Shown: positions 17,441 to 26,191 of the stretch, in pieces
How positions within the stretch are numbered: the stretch's first letter is position 1
Layout: each line of letters starts with the position of its first letter
DNA from: Lolliginicoccus lacisalsi
GTDB lineage: Bacteria; Actinomycetota; Actinomycetes; Mycobacteriales; Mycobacteriaceae
Assembly: GCF_014841105.1 (NCBI RefSeq)
Contig: NZ_JACYWE010000001.1
Span: forward strand, 229,517-293,516
Reading direction: 5' to 3'
DNA: 64,000 bases
Notes under the pieces: model-generated
The model's database searches: none
Seen by the model: only the letters and a program-made list of their open reading frames with translations
Told to the model about the DNA's origin: nothing
Program-made: the position numbers and the translations under genes

Positions 17441-18280
17441 TCAACCCGTGGTTTCCAGCGACAACGCATTCAGCTCGGACCGCCACTGCTCCATGCCCTC
17501 GCCCGTCCACGCGGAGAGCGCGATGATCCGGACGTCCGGGTTCACCGACCGCGCGTACGCCGAGCACTTCTCGACGTCGAAATCGACGTACGGAAGCAGA
17601 TCCGTCTTGTTGACGATCACTAGGTCCGCGGCGGCGAAGATGTGCGGGTACTTCAGCGGCTTGTCGGAACCCTCGGTCGTGGAGATGATCACGACCTTCA
17701 ACTGCTCGCCGAGGTCGAACAGGGCCGGACAGACCAGATTGCCGACATTCTCGATCAGCAACAACGTGCCATCGGCGGGCTGGAGCTCATCGAGCGCGGA
17801 CCGCAGCATCGACGCGTCGAGGTGGCACCCGGCGCCGGTGTTCACCTGCACCACGGGGGCTCCCGTCGCGGCGATCCGATCGGCATCGAGCAAGGTCTCC
17901 TGATCGCCCTCGATCACAGCGACGGGCCGCTCGGCGCGGAACTCACGGATCGTCTTCTCCAGCAGGGTCGTCTTCCCCGCGCCCGGCGAGCTCATGAGAT
18001 TCACCGCGACGATGCCATGAGCGTGCAGCCAGTGCCGGTTCTCCATCGCGATGAGGTCATTCTTCGCGAGCACCTTCTGCTCGAGCGTGATCGTCTCCAC
18101 GTGCTCGTGGGTGTGGGTGTGCTCATGCGCATGGCTGTGCTCATGGGAGTGGCTGTGCTCATGGGAGTGGCTGTGGTCGTGCGAGTGGCTGTGCTCGTGG
18201 GAGTGGTGATAGTGGTGCTCGTGTCCCGGCGTCGACACCCGGGGACCGTCCGTCTCGCCACATCCGCAGGTAGAGCACAT
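17441..18280 (-). CDS. hypB: Hydrogenase nickel-incorporation GTPase HypB
   Basis: 279-residue GTPase that delivers nickel to the hydrogenase large subunit. The N-terminal CSTCGCG matches the CxxCGC high-affinity nickel site. Residues about 20-60 are a histidine-rich nickel-storage stretch built from repeated H-S-H-E/D units. The P-loop SPGAGKTT is at 98-105, followed by 'VIEGDQETLLDADRI', the metal-site 'GAGCHLD', and NKTD for guanine specificity. Three bases separate it from hypA. It presumably serves HhyL, whose genes lie 13 kb away across the iron cluster. Confidence 0.97.
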   Translation of the reverse strand: MCSTCGCGETDGPRVSTPGHEHHYHHSHEHSHSHDHSHSHEHSHSHEHSHAHEHTHTHEHVETITLEQKVLAKNDLIAMENRHWLHAHGIVAVNLMSSPGAGKTTLLEKTIREFRAERPVAVIEGDQETLLDADRIAATGAPVVQVNTGAGCHLDASMLRSALDELQPADGTLLLIENVGNLVCPALFDLGEQLKVVIISTTEGSDKPLKYPHIFAAADLVIVNKTDLLPYVDFDVEKCSAYARSVNPDVRIIALSAWTGEGMEQWRSELNALSLETTG

Positions 18281-18283
18281 CGC

Positions 18284-18613
18284 CTATCCCACCTTCATCG
18301 ATTTGATGCACATCTCGCGACCGGTGATCACGTCCACATCGGCGCTGCCGCAATCGCACAGGAGAATCATGTCCACGAGCACGAACTCGCGATCGCAGGC
18401 CTTGCAGCGAGCCCGGGCCGTGATGATGTCGAGATCGAGCGCCGCACCATCCGCGATCGTGCCCGCCGTCGCGAGGTCGAAGCAGAAGTGCATGGCATCA
18501 GGAACCACGGCGCACAGCGCGCCGATCTCCACCTGCACCGAGCGCACCCGTCGACCGGCGGCATGCTCGCACACCGCATCGACAATGCTCTCCGTGATCG
18601 CCAGCTCATGCAT
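18284..18613 (-). CDS. hypA: Hydrogenase nickel-insertion protein HypA
   Basis: 109-residue nickel metallochaperone. It begins MHELAIT, where His2 and the amino terminus bind nickel in the family, so I chose the second of two adjacent ATG codons (18613, not 18616). The zinc domain has CKAC (about residues 70-73) and CDCG, a slightly unusual second pair in place of CxxC. It heads the hypA-hypB-cupin unit. The remaining maturation genes hypC-F are not in the window. Confidence 0.95.
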   Translation of the reverse strand: MHELAITESIVDAVCEHAAGRRVRSVQVEIGALCAVVPDAMHFCFDLATAGTIADGAALDLDIITARARCKACDREFVLVDMILLCDCGSADVDVITGREMCIKSMKVG

Positions 18614-18695
18614 CACGCACCTCGGAATGGTCTTCTCCAGACTAAGCCTCCGAGTGTGACGTGGACAACAGTTTGGGGGGCCTTCCTCATAGCGA

Positions 18696-18746
18696 CCGAT
18701 CGTGAAGATCTGGCCACGTCCGGTGTGGCTGGATCTTCACGATCGG
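18696..18746. repeat. Palindromic repeat family A, copy 1
   Basis: 51-bp hyphenated palindrome: left arm CCGATCGTGAAGATC (18696-18710), inner stem GCCAC/GTGGC, right arm GATCTTCACGATCGG (18732-18746). It begins five bases past the MarR stop and could terminate that transcript. Copies 2 and 3 are at 21159 and 27498. Confidence 0.85.
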
Positions 18747-18751
18747 CGGGC

Positions 18752-19168
18752 TCAGCCCAGCAGCTTGTCGAGGAGTTGCTCGAGGGCGGCGCGCTCGCTG
18801 CGATCGAGGCGTGCCATGACCGTGGACCCTTCGGCGACCATCCGGGCGAGTTCCTCGCGCAGCTCGGCGCCGCGGTCGGTGAGGGCGAGCAGCTTGACGC
18901 GCCGATCAGCGCCGGGGACGCGCTCGACGATGCCGAGCCGCTCGAGCCTGTCGGCGAGGCCGGTGACGTTGGAGGCATCGCAGCCCATGGATTCCGCGAG
19001 CGCGCGCATCGGCGAGGGCGCGTCCATCTCGAGCACGGTCCGCGCCTGCAGCGGGGTCAGGCCGAGCGAGACGGCGATGGCGTCGAAGTCCTCGCTCATG
19101 CGCTTGGTGACGTCGAGCAGCTTGAAGCCGAGCTCGCGCGCCTCGGCGACGCGGTGGTGGGCGGTCAT
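18752..19168 (-). CDS. MarR-family transcriptional regulator
   Basis: 138-residue winged-helix regulator. The DNA-binding region is 'SPMRALAESMGCDASNVTGLADRLERLGIVERVPGADRRVKLLALTDRG' in outline, with the wing arginine-rich DRRVK and the typical 'LTDRG' strand. It is divergent from the Old Yellow Enzyme gene; two matching inverted repeats lie between the genes. I chose ATG 19168 because the upstream alternative (19207) falls inside the first operator. MarR proteins in this arrangement commonly respond to small phenolic or electrophilic compounds (family knowledge). Confidence 0.93.
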   Translation of the reverse strand: MTAHHRVAEARELGFKLLDVTKRMSEDFDAIAVSLGLTPLQARTVLEMDAPSPMRALAESMGCDASNVTGLADRLERLGIVERVPGADRRVKLLALTDRGAELREELARMVAEGSTVMARLDRSERAALEQLLDKLLG

Positions 19169-19190
19169 GGATCTATCGTATCGGTCCACA

Positions 19191-19211
19191 ATAGTTGACA
19201 CCATCAAGTAT
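19191..19211. promoter_or_regulatory. Probable MarR operator 1
   Basis: Inverted repeat with arms ATAGTTGA and TCAAGTAT separated by CACCA (8-5-8 layout, one mismatch). It lies 23 bases upstream of the chosen MarR start, in the MarR/OYE divergent promoter region. Confidence 0.55.
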
Positions 19212-19233
19212 CCGCTGCCATGCTTGATCCAGT

Positions 19234-19254
19234 TTCATTGATTCCATCAACTAT
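19234..19254. promoter_or_regulatory. Probable MarR operator 2
   Basis: Second copy with the same 8-5-8 layout: weaker left arm TTCATTGA, spacer TTCCA, right arm TCAACTAT, which is the exact reverse complement of the strong arm of operator 1. It ends 15 bases before the oxidoreductase start, overlapping its expected promoter. Confidence 0.5.
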
Positions 19255-19268
19255 TGAGGAGCTAGACC

Positions 19269-20336
19269 ATGGCCGGAATGTGGGACCCCTTCACGCTCGG
19301 ACAAATCCGCCTCGATCACCGCCTCGCGCTCGCGCCCATGACCCGCTCCCGCGCCGACACCGACGGCTCCCCCAACGGACTCATGGTCGAGTACTACCGG
19401 CAGCGCGCCACCCTCGGCCTGCTCATCACCGAAGGCACCCAGCCATCCGACGACGGCCAGGGCTACCCCTACACCCCCGGCATCTACACCGAGTCGCACA
19501 TCGCCGGCTGGCGCAAGATCGCCGATGCCGTCCACGAGGCCGGAAGCCAACTGTTCATCCAGCTCATGCACGTCGGCCGCGTCGCCCACCCCGACAACCA
19601 CCCCACCGGTGGCCAGCCCGTCGCCCCATCCGCCATCGCCGCCGGGCACGACATGTTCACCCCCACCGGCATGCAGCCCGCCCCAACCCCGCGGGCGCTG
19701 GCCACCGAGGAGATCCCCGGCATCGAGGAAGAGTTCGCCCAGGCAGCCGAGAACGCCATCACCGCCGGCGCCGACGGAGTAGAGATCCACGGAGCGAACG
19801 GCTACCTGCCCTGGCAGTTCCTCAACGAATCCGCCAACCAGCGCACCGACCAGTACGGCGGCTCCATCGAGAACCGGGCACGCTTCACCCTCGAGACCAC
19901 CAAGCTCGTCGCCCAGCGCATCGGCGCCGACCGCACCGGCATCCGGCTCTCCCCCGCCGTCAGCTTCAACGGCCTCGACGAGGGCCCCGGCTACAAGGAC
20001 ACCTACCGCTACCTGCTGCGCGAGCTCGACACCCTCGGCCTCGCCTACATCCACCTGTTCTACTTCGGCGACGACGATTTCCTCCGCGAGATCCGTGCGA
20101 TGCTCACCACACCGCTGCTGCTCGTCCGCGCCGGACGAGACTACGACTCCATCGACCGGGACCTCGCCGACGACCTCGCCGATGTCTATCCCATCGCCAC
20201 TGATGCGATCTCCAACCCCGACCTCGTGCACCGCCTCAAGACCGGCGCGCCCCTCGCGCCCGGCGACAGCAGCACCTTCTACGGCGGCGACGCCACCGGA
20301 TACATCGACTACCCCACCATCGACGACGCTAGCTAG
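19269..20336 (+). CDS. Old Yellow Enzyme-family alkene reductase
   Basis: 355-residue FMN oxidoreductase of the NemA/OYE family, which reduces activated C=C bonds with NAD(P)H. Visible signatures are 'LALAPMTRSRAD' at the N-terminus, the substrate/FMN strand 'EIHGANGYLPWQFL' with His and Asn ligands, 'TDQYGGSIENRARF' and 'DLVHRLKTGAPL' near the end. The ATG follows GAGGAG. Divergent from MarR and probably repressed by it; the next gene (TauD-like) is 36 bases downstream. Confidence 0.95.
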   Translation: MAGMWDPFTLGQIRLDHRLALAPMTRSRADTDGSPNGLMVEYYRQRATLGLLITEGTQPSDDGQGYPYTPGIYTESHIAGWRKIADAVHEAGSQLFIQLMHVGRVAHPDNHPTGGQPVAPSAIAAGHDMFTPTGMQPAPTPRALATEEIPGIEEEFAQAAENAITAGADGVEIHGANGYLPWQFLNESANQRTDQYGGSIENRARFTLETTKLVAQRIGADRTGIRLSPAVSFNGLDEGPGYKDTYRYLLRELDTLGLAYIHLFYFGDDDFLREIRAMLTTPLLLVRAGRDYDSIDRDLADDLADVYPIATDAISNPDLVHRLKTGAPLAPGDSSTFYGGDATGYIDYPTIDDAS

Positions 20337-20372
20337 CCGGTTCCCCAAGCCCCTTCCCGAGGAGGACATCTC

Positions 20373-21155
20373 ATGCCACGTCCCGCAGCGCTGCCCGAGA
20401 TCGCCCTGCCAGCCGAACCGACAGAGCAGAGCACCGCCACGTTCCTCGACGAGGCACGGGCAGCGCTGCGGGATCGAGGCACAGCACTCATCCGCCGGAC
20501 GGGACCACGCACCGGTGTTCCCCAGGCCATGCTCGACGCGCTTTCCAGCATGAGCGGGGCCAGCACCGCGCGCCTCGCCGACCTGCTTGCCGCAGCCGCG
20601 CCGCCCGCGCCCAGCCATGACCAGCCATCCCCTGGCATTCCCGCGCTGCCGCTGCACCGCGATGGCGCACTGATCGGACGGCCACCGAGCTTCATTGCCT
20701 TCACCGCGACTAGCGTCGAGCCAGGCACCCACGACAGCGCTCTCGAGCTCGTCGACACCGTCGCCGCGCTGCCTGCCCTCAGCCACGACCTGCGCGACCT
20801 GCTCGACACCCACCCCCTCGAGTACCGGGTTCTCGACCGGCGGCCGTTCCCCCATCTCCCCGAGGGATGGTTCGAACTACCCGCCTACACCAGCACGCCC
20901 ACCGGGCAGGCGCTCAACATCATCCTGCCGCCAGCGGCACCGGGCCCGTGGCAGACCCGGCTCCGCGGGCTCACCGACGGAGACTCCGCCGAGGCGCTGC
21001 GGCGCATCGATGACGAGTTGCGGCGATCCCCCGCCTACATCACGCATTCCTGGTCCGCGGGCGACATCATCCTCGTCGACAACAGTCGCGTGCTCCACGG
21101 CCTGCGCGCCACCCCGGCAGGCTCGCGCGCCCGCCTCGCCCGCGCCTCCTCCTGA
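20373..21155 (+). CDS. TauD/TfdA-family Fe(II)/2-oxoglutarate dioxygenase
   Basis: 260-residue non-haem iron oxygenase. The facial triad is visible as H-x-D in 'LPLHRDGAL' (about residues 90-96) and the distal His in 'DNSRVLHGLRA' near the C-terminus, with the 2-oxoglutarate-binding arginine in 'GSRARLARAS'. It is a shortish member of the family. GAGGAG precedes the ATG. It shares the MarR-controlled unit with the alkene reductase. Substrate unknown. Confidence 0.85.
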   Translation: MPRPAALPEIALPAEPTEQSTATFLDEARAALRDRGTALIRRTGPRTGVPQAMLDALSSMSGASTARLADLLAAAAPPAPSHDQPSPGIPALPLHRDGALIGRPPSFIAFTATSVEPGTHDSALELVDTVAALPALSHDLRDLLDTHPLEYRVLDRRPFPHLPEGWFELPAYTSTPTGQALNIILPPAAPGPWQTRLRGLTDGDSAEALRRIDDELRRSPAYITHSWSAGDIILVDNSRVLHGLRATPAGSRARLARASS

Positions 21156-21158
21156 CGA

Positions 21159-21209
21159 CCGATCGTGAAGATCGAGCCACGTCCGGCGTGGCTGGATCTT
21201 CACGATCGG
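21159..21209. repeat. Palindromic repeat family A, copy 2
   Basis: 51-bp palindrome with arms CCGATCGTGAAGATC (21159-21173) and GATCTTCACGATCGG (21195-21209), inner stem GCCAC/GTGGC. It fills the space between two convergent genes (stops at 21155 and 21218), as expected for a bidirectional terminator. Confidence 0.88.
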
Positions 21210-21217
21210 CGGGGTTC

Positions 21218-22828
21218 TCACATCTCGCGCAGCACGCGCTTGAGCACCTTCCCCGACGGGTTGCGCGGCAGCTCATCGACGAACGCCACCTCGCGCGGGA
21301 CCTTGTACCGGGCGAGGTTCTGCTTGACGTACTGCTTCACGGTGTCCTCATCAAGGGTCTCGCGCGTGACCACGAACGCCTTCAGGCGCGCGCCGTACTC
21401 CTCGTCCGGCACCCCGAGCACCGAGGCCTCGACGACCGACGGATGCGAGGCCAGCAGCTCCTCGACCTCGCCCGGGAATACGTTCTCCCCGCCCGAGACG
21501 ATCATGTCGTCGTCGCGGCCATCGATGAAGAGCCGCCCGCCAGCGTCGAAATGCCCGACGTCGCCGGTGGCCATCAGCCCATCGACCGACGCCTTGGTCC
21601 CACCGCCCGTATACCCCTCGAACTGCACGGTGTTGCCCACGAAGATCCGGCCCGTCACGCCAGCGGGCGCGGGCTTGTCGTCATCGTCATAGATCCTGAC
21701 GACGCTCCCGGCGACCGGCTTGCCGACGCAACCGGGCTCGGCCGCGAGGTCCTCCGGCGTCGCGACGGTCGCATAGGCGACCTCGGTCGAGCCATACATG
21801 TTGTAGAGGACGGGACCGAACGCCTCCATCGCGCGCTTGCAGAGATCGGCACCGAGCTGCGCGCCGGCGACGAAGATGATGCGCAGCGACGACAGGTCAT
21901 AGCGTGAGACCCCATGCTCGAGCATGCGGCTGAGCATCACGGGAGCCACGATCATGCCGGTGCTGCGATTGCGCTGGATGCTCTCCAGGGTCGCTTGCGG
22001 AGAGAAGCGGCGGCGTAGCACCATCGTCGATCCCATGCCGATCGCGAGCAGCGCGTGCGCGAACCCGAGAGTGTGGAACATCGGCGCGCACACCTCGATG
22101 GTGCCGTTGGTGCTGAACGGGACGCGGCTGGTGATGCCGCCGATCGGCGCGAGCGACATCGGGTCAGGGCGGGGCGCTCCCTTGGGCGTGCCGGTCGTGC
22201 CGCTGGTCAGCAGGATGATCTTCGCGTGCGCGCCGGGGCGGGGCGGCGCGGTGGAGGGCGCGGACGCCATCAGGGCCTCGATGGAATGCTGGCCCGGATC
22301 CTCGCTCCAGGCGCGGAACGCGCCTCGCGGAGGCGTGACACCGTCGAGCATCGTGGCGTACTCGTCGTCGTAGACGAGCAGGTCGGTGCCCTCGCGGGTG
22401 GCGACGTCGCGGATCTGCGGCCCGGCGAAGTCGGGGTTGAGCAGGATGATCCGGGCGCCGCACTTGGCTGCCGCGAGCAGCGCATCGAGGAACCCGCGAT
22501 GATTCCGCGCGAGGATCGCTACGCCTTCCCCTGGCTGGAGGCCACGAGCGAGCCAGGCGTTGGCGAGCGCGTTGGACCGCTTGTGCAGTTCCGCGAAGGT
22601 GAGCTCGCCACGCTCGTCGACAACCGCTGTCTTGTCGCCCCAGCGCGCAGCGGCGACACCGACCGCGCCGCCGATGAGTCCCCACCGCGCGATGGCGAGG
22701 CCGCTGTTCGCTAGCGCCACGGGCGACATCACGCCGAGGACGCCGCTGCGCATAGCGTAGCGCGAGTAGTTGAGCTCGGCGCCCGCGCGCAGCGCCGCCT
22801 CCTTGCCCTTGCTGATCGGATTGATCAC
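21218..22828 (-). CDS. Long-chain acyl-CoA ligase (AMP-binding)
   Basis: 536-residue ANL-superfamily enzyme that activates a carboxylic acid to its acyl-AMP and CoA thioester. Motifs: P-loop LTSGTTGTPKG, 'YGSTEVAYA', 'GDVGHFDAGGRLFIDGRDDD', the hinge region 'MIVSGGENVFPGEVE' and the catalytic lysine in 'NPSGKVLKRVL'. The start is a GTG at 22828 overlapping the aldehyde dehydrogenase stop (GTGA); the frame stays open upstream but inside that gene. Last gene of a four-gene operon; together with the upstream genes it could take fatty aldehydes to acyl-CoA and onward. Confidence 0.93.
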   Translation of the reverse strand: MINPISKGKEAALRAGAELNYSRYAMRSGVLGVMSPVALANSGLAIARWGLIGGAVGVAAARWGDKTAVVDERGELTFAELHKRSNALANAWLARGLQPGEGVAILARNHRGFLDALLAAAKCGARIILLNPDFAGPQIRDVATREGTDLLVYDDEYATMLDGVTPPRGAFRAWSEDPGQHSIEALMASAPSTAPPRPGAHAKIILLTSGTTGTPKGAPRPDPMSLAPIGGITSRVPFSTNGTIEVCAPMFHTLGFAHALLAIGMGSTMVLRRRFSPQATLESIQRNRSTGMIVAPVMLSRMLEHGVSRYDLSSLRIIFVAGAQLGADLCKRAMEAFGPVLYNMYGSTEVAYATVATPEDLAAEPGCVGKPVAGSVVRIYDDDDKPAPAGVTGRIFVGNTVQFEGYTGGGTKASVDGLMATGDVGHFDAGGRLFIDGRDDDMIVSGGENVFPGEVEELLASHPSVVEASVLGVPDEEYGARLKAFVVTRETLDEDTVKQYVKQNLARYKVPREVAFVDELPRNPSGKVLKRVLREM

Positions 22829-24357
22829 TTTCCCAGCTTCCTTCGCAGATCGCCGGCACCCAGGAATCGCATCGTGCGCATGATCGTCCTGGATTTCGTC
22901 GCCGAATACGGGTACCACAGCAGTTTGGACAGGGCGGCAAGCTCGACGCGGTGGCTGACAAAGGCTTGCGTCCTGGTGTATTTCCGGATGCCCTCGGCGC
23001 CGCCGAACCTTCCGCCTATGCCCGAGGTCTTCCACCCGCTCTGGGGGACAGGGAAGCAGATGAGGTGGGCCGAGCCGTCATTGATGACTACGGAGCCCGC
23101 TTCGATCCTGCCGCCGATCCTGCGTCCGCGGTCGGCGTCACCGGTCCATACGCTCGCTGACAGGCCGAACGGCGAGTCGTTGGCCAGCCGGACCGCTTCG
23201 TCCGCATCGGCCACGCGCATCACCGGAAGGACGGGGCCGAACGTCTCCTCGTTCATCACGCGCATCGAATGGTCGACGTTCGACAGGACTGCCGGGGCGA
23301 TGAAGTGTCCCGAGATCGTGCCGCCGACGGTCACGGTCGCGCCCTTGGCGACCGCGTCGTCGAGGTGTTCCTGCACGATCGTGACCTGCGACTCGGTGGC
23401 CATGGCGCCGATGTCCGTGTCGAAGCCAGCTTCCCCGCCCTGGCGCAAGCCACCGACCACCTTGGTGAGCGCCTCCACGAACTCGGGATAGATCGCCTCC
23501 TCGACGTAGATCCGTTCGACCGAGGTGCACATCTGGCCGGAGTTGACGAGCCCCCAGAACGCGATGCCCTGTGCTGTCAGGTCGATGTCGGCATCGGCCA
23601 GGACGATTGCCGGGTCCTTCCCGCCGAGCTCGAGGCCGCACGGGATCAGCCGTTCCGCCGCCCGCTTGCCCACCGAGATCCCGGTCTCGGTCGATCCCGT
23701 GAACTGCACGTAGTCGACGTTGTCGACGACCGCGGTTCCCACGCCGCCGGATCCCACCGCGCAGGCGAGCACATCGGGGGCACCGATCTCGGCCCAGCCC
23801 TCGATCATGCGATGCACAGCGAGCGGGGTCACTGTGGACGGCTTCACCACCACCGCGGCACCCGCCAGGAGAGCCGGTATCGCATCGAACATCGACAGCG
23901 CGATCGGGAAGTTCCAGGGGCTGATCACACCCACGAGCTGGTACGGCTTGTAGACCGTTTCCAGCCTCCTCGTCCTGGTGAGCGCCGACGCGGGCGAGGG
24001 TTTCTCCGGCGCGAGGAACTTGGCCGCGTTGTTGGCGTAGTAGTTGAGGTTGTCGATCGAGAAGGGAAGCTCCAGCCGGGCGTCATGCTCGGATTTCCCC
24101 GTCTCCTGGCGCAGGAGATCGCTGATCTCGTCATTGTGGTCGAATAGCCAGTCGCGGTACTTGCGCACGCATTCGACCCGTCCTTTGGTGCCGAGCGCCT
24201 CCCATTCGGGCTGGCTGGCGCGCAATCGCGACGCAATGCTGGCGACGTCCGCGGCCGAATGCGCATCGAGCGATCCCACGACCCTGCCGTCGACCGGCGA
24301 GGTGACCTCGATGCGTTGCTGTGCCGTTCGGTTCGTGCGTTCATCCATCGCGGTCAT
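22825..24357 (-). CDS. Aldehyde dehydrogenase (succinate-semialdehyde type)
   Basis: 510-residue NAD(P)-dependent aldehyde dehydrogenase. Catalytic glutamate is in 'LELGGKDPAIVLAD', catalytic cysteine in 'NSGQMCTSVERIYV', and the cofactor loop in 'QFTGSTETGISVG'. The order of motifs fits the succinate-semialdehyde/aliphatic aldehyde group; the true substrate is probably a fatty aldehyde given the neighbours. ATG 24357 is preceded by AAAGGCAGCGAG; a GTG at 24408 overlapping the upstream stop (GTGA) is a serious alternative because the other junctions of this operon are built this way. Confidence 0.92.
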   Translation of the reverse strand: MTAMDERTNRTAQQRIEVTSPVDGRVVGSLDAHSAADVASIASRLRASQPEWEALGTKGRVECVRKYRDWLFDHNDEISDLLRQETGKSEHDARLELPFSIDNLNYYANNAAKFLAPEKPSPASALTRTRRLETVYKPYQLVGVISPWNFPIALSMFDAIPALLAGAAVVVKPSTVTPLAVHRMIEGWAEIGAPDVLACAVGSGGVGTAVVDNVDYVQFTGSTETGISVGKRAAERLIPCGLELGGKDPAIVLADADIDLTAQGIAFWGLVNSGQMCTSVERIYVEEAIYPEFVEALTKVVGGLRQGGEAGFDTDIGAMATESQVTIVQEHLDDAVAKGATVTVGGTISGHFIAPAVLSNVDHSMRVMNEETFGPVLPVMRVADADEAVRLANDSPFGLSASVWTGDADRGRRIGGRIEAGSVVINDGSAHLICFPVPQSGWKTSGIGGRFGGAEGIRKYTRTQAFVSHRVELAALSKLLWYPYSATKSRTIMRTMRFLGAGDLRRKLGK

Positions 24358-24404
24358 CTCGCTGCCTTTCATGATTGGCGGTATTGCTCGCGGGCCGAGC
24401 TGCG

Positions 24405-24881
24405 TCACATTCCCTGCTTGCTGTGCGCGCGCAGCTGGTAGAGCCCTCTCGTCGTCGCCACGATCGTGCCGTCCGTATCGGTGATCGTTGCATTGAGCAC
24501 AAAATCGGATTTGCCATTCGCCGCTGCTTGCTCAGCGATCCGCTCGATCTCAGCGTCGTCGAGCGATGCCTCCGCCCGCACCTCGGTCTTGGCTGGCCGC
24601 TTGAAGGCAATCTGCATATCCTTGACCAGTGGGTAGAACCGTGAGTTGTCGAATGACGCGACGGCGATCGCGCCACCGAGGATCTCGGCCACGGTGAACA
24701 GCACGCCCGAGTACATCACGCCGAAATGGTTGCCGTTTCCTTCTGCTGGAACCGTGGTCGCGGCGAATCCCCGACGGACCTCGACGGCCTTGAGGCCCAT
24801 CTTGTGGGCGATCGGGATGGCGAGCTCGAGCGTGCCGTTGATGATGTCAGCAAAGGGCGGGGCCTCATTGGTTCCGGTCAT
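24405..24881 (-). CDS. Hotdog-fold thioesterase-like protein (DUF4442)
   Basis: 158-residue single hotdog domain. The central helix region 'HFGVMYSGVLFTVAEILGG' and strand 'RFYPLVKDMQIAFKRPAKTEV' resemble DUF4442/PaaI-type acyl-CoA thioesterases. It overlaps the upstream acyl-CoA dehydrogenase gene by ATGA. Likely hydrolyses or binds an acyl-CoA in the same pathway; catalytic residues are not firmly identifiable from sequence alone. Confidence 0.85.
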   Translation of the reverse strand: MTGTNEAPPFADIINGTLELAIPIAHKMGLKAVEVRRGFAATTVPAEGNGNHFGVMYSGVLFTVAEILGGAIAVASFDNSRFYPLVKDMQIAFKRPAKTEVRAEASLDDAEIERIAEQAAANGKSDFVLNATITDTDGTIVATTRGLYQLRAHSKQGM

Positions 24882-26137
24882 TTCCTGAGCAAGCCTTTCG
24901 CGATGTGGGTGATCTGCACTTCATTGCTCCCCGCGTAGATCATGAGCGACTTCGCGTCACGGGCCATCTGCTCGACCGCGTACTCGCGCATGTAGCCATT
25001 GCCACCGAGCAGTTGCACGGCCTCCATCGCGACTTCAGTGACAGCTTGCGACGAGTACGCCTTGATCGCCGATGCCTCCGCCAGGGTGGGCAGCTTCCCG
25101 TCCCGCCCCATCTCGATACCACGGAAGACCATGTTCTCCACGTTGATCCGCGCGATCTCCATGTTCGCGATCTTGAGCTGGATGAGCTGGAAGTCGCCGA
25201 TCGGCTGGCCCCACAGCTCGCGCGACCTCGCATAGTCCAGGCAGATGCGCTGGCATTCCTCGATGACGCCAAGGGCCATCGCCGCAACACCCATGCGCTC
25301 GACGACAAAGCCTTCGCGCGCGCTGTCGCGACCATCTCCCGTGCCGCGGCGCTCCTCGGTCTCGCCCAGGAGCCGGTCGCGGCCAAGACGCACATTGTCG
25401 AAGAACAGCTCACCAGTATGGGAGGAATTGATGCCCATCTTCTTGAAGGGCTTGCCCTGGGCGAATCCCTCCATACCGCGGTCGAGGACAAAGCCGAGCA
25501 CCTTGCGATCCCGCTTGGCGATCGACGGATCGCCGTCGTCGAGCTTCGCGTACACGATGACGACGTCAGCCTCGGGACCATTGGTGATGAACGTCTTCTG
25601 CCCATTGAGGATGTAATCGTCCCCGTCGCGCTTGACGTAGGACTTCATCCCGCCGAATGCGTCGGACCCCGACTCTGGCTCGGTGATGGCCCAGGCCGCG
25701 AGCTTGTCGAAGGTCACGAGATCGGGCAGCCACCGCTTCTTCTGCGCCAAGGTGCCTTCCTTCATGATGGTGGCGACGCCGAGCCCCATGTGCACGCCCC
25801 ACGTGACGAACAATCCCATGCAGGCGGCGCATAACTCCTTGGTGAGGATGATTGCCATCGTTTCCTGGCCACCGAGGCCACCAATGCCCTTCTTGCTGGG
25901 CGGGGGCTCCTCGCCCGCGGCGATCGCTTTTTCCCTCGCTTCTTCTTTGGCAAGGATCTTCTGCAGCATTTCGCTCGCCATCTGGTCGATGGCGAACGTC
26001 TTCATCATCGTGCGCAGGATGGGATACGGCGATATCTCGCCCGATTCGAGCCCATCGCGATGGGGCCGGACCTCAGCGTCCATGAAGCCTCGAACGGAAT
26101 CGATGATCAGACGGTCAGTCTCGGACCACTCGTACAT
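24878..26137 (-). CDS. Acyl-CoA dehydrogenase
   Basis: 419-residue FAD enzyme introducing a trans-2 double bond into acyl-CoA. Motifs: 'AWAITEPESGSDAFGG' (FAD/substrate binding), 'NGQKTFITNGPEA', and the C-terminal 'QLLGGNGYMREYAVEQMARD'. The site that holds the catalytic glutamate in medium-chain enzymes (IYEGT) is IYAGSNE here, whereas a glutamate is present in 'FVVERMGVAAMALG', the helix used as catalytic base in isovaleryl-CoA and long-chain enzymes. A charged insert, about residues 62-85, is rich in K and E. First gene of the operon, divergent from TetR. Confidence 0.94.
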   Translation of the reverse strand: MYEWSETDRLIIDSVRGFMDAEVRPHRDGLESGEISPYPILRTMMKTFAIDQMASEMLQKILAKEEAREKAIAAGEEPPPSKKGIGGLGGQETMAIILTKELCAACMGLFVTWGVHMGLGVATIMKEGTLAQKKRWLPDLVTFDKLAAWAITEPESGSDAFGGMKSYVKRDGDDYILNGQKTFITNGPEADVVIVYAKLDDGDPSIAKRDRKVLGFVLDRGMEGFAQGKPFKKMGINSSHTGELFFDNVRLGRDRLLGETEERRGTGDGRDSAREGFVVERMGVAAMALGVIEECQRICLDYARSRELWGQPIGDFQLIQLKIANMEIARINVENMVFRGIEMGRDGKLPTLAEASAIKAYSSQAVTEVAMEAVQLLGGNGYMREYAVEQMARDAKSLMIYAGSNEVQITHIAKGLLRK

Positions 26138-26164
26138 GCGGGCCTCTCTGTCCAGCGCAAACTA

Positions 26165-26184
26165 TTGATGACGCCTGTCCTCAC
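26165..26184. promoter_or_regulatory. Probable TetR operator 1
   Basis: Imperfect palindrome: half sites TTGATGACG and TGTCCTCAC separated by CC. It shares the layout and consensus of the second copy 27 bp away and lies 28 bases upstream of the acyl-CoA dehydrogenase start. Confidence 0.6.
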
Positions 26185-26191
26185 AGTAGGA

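Noticed and set aside
18100..18225. Short tandem DNA repeat
   Set aside because: It is the coding sequence of the histidine-rich region of HypB.
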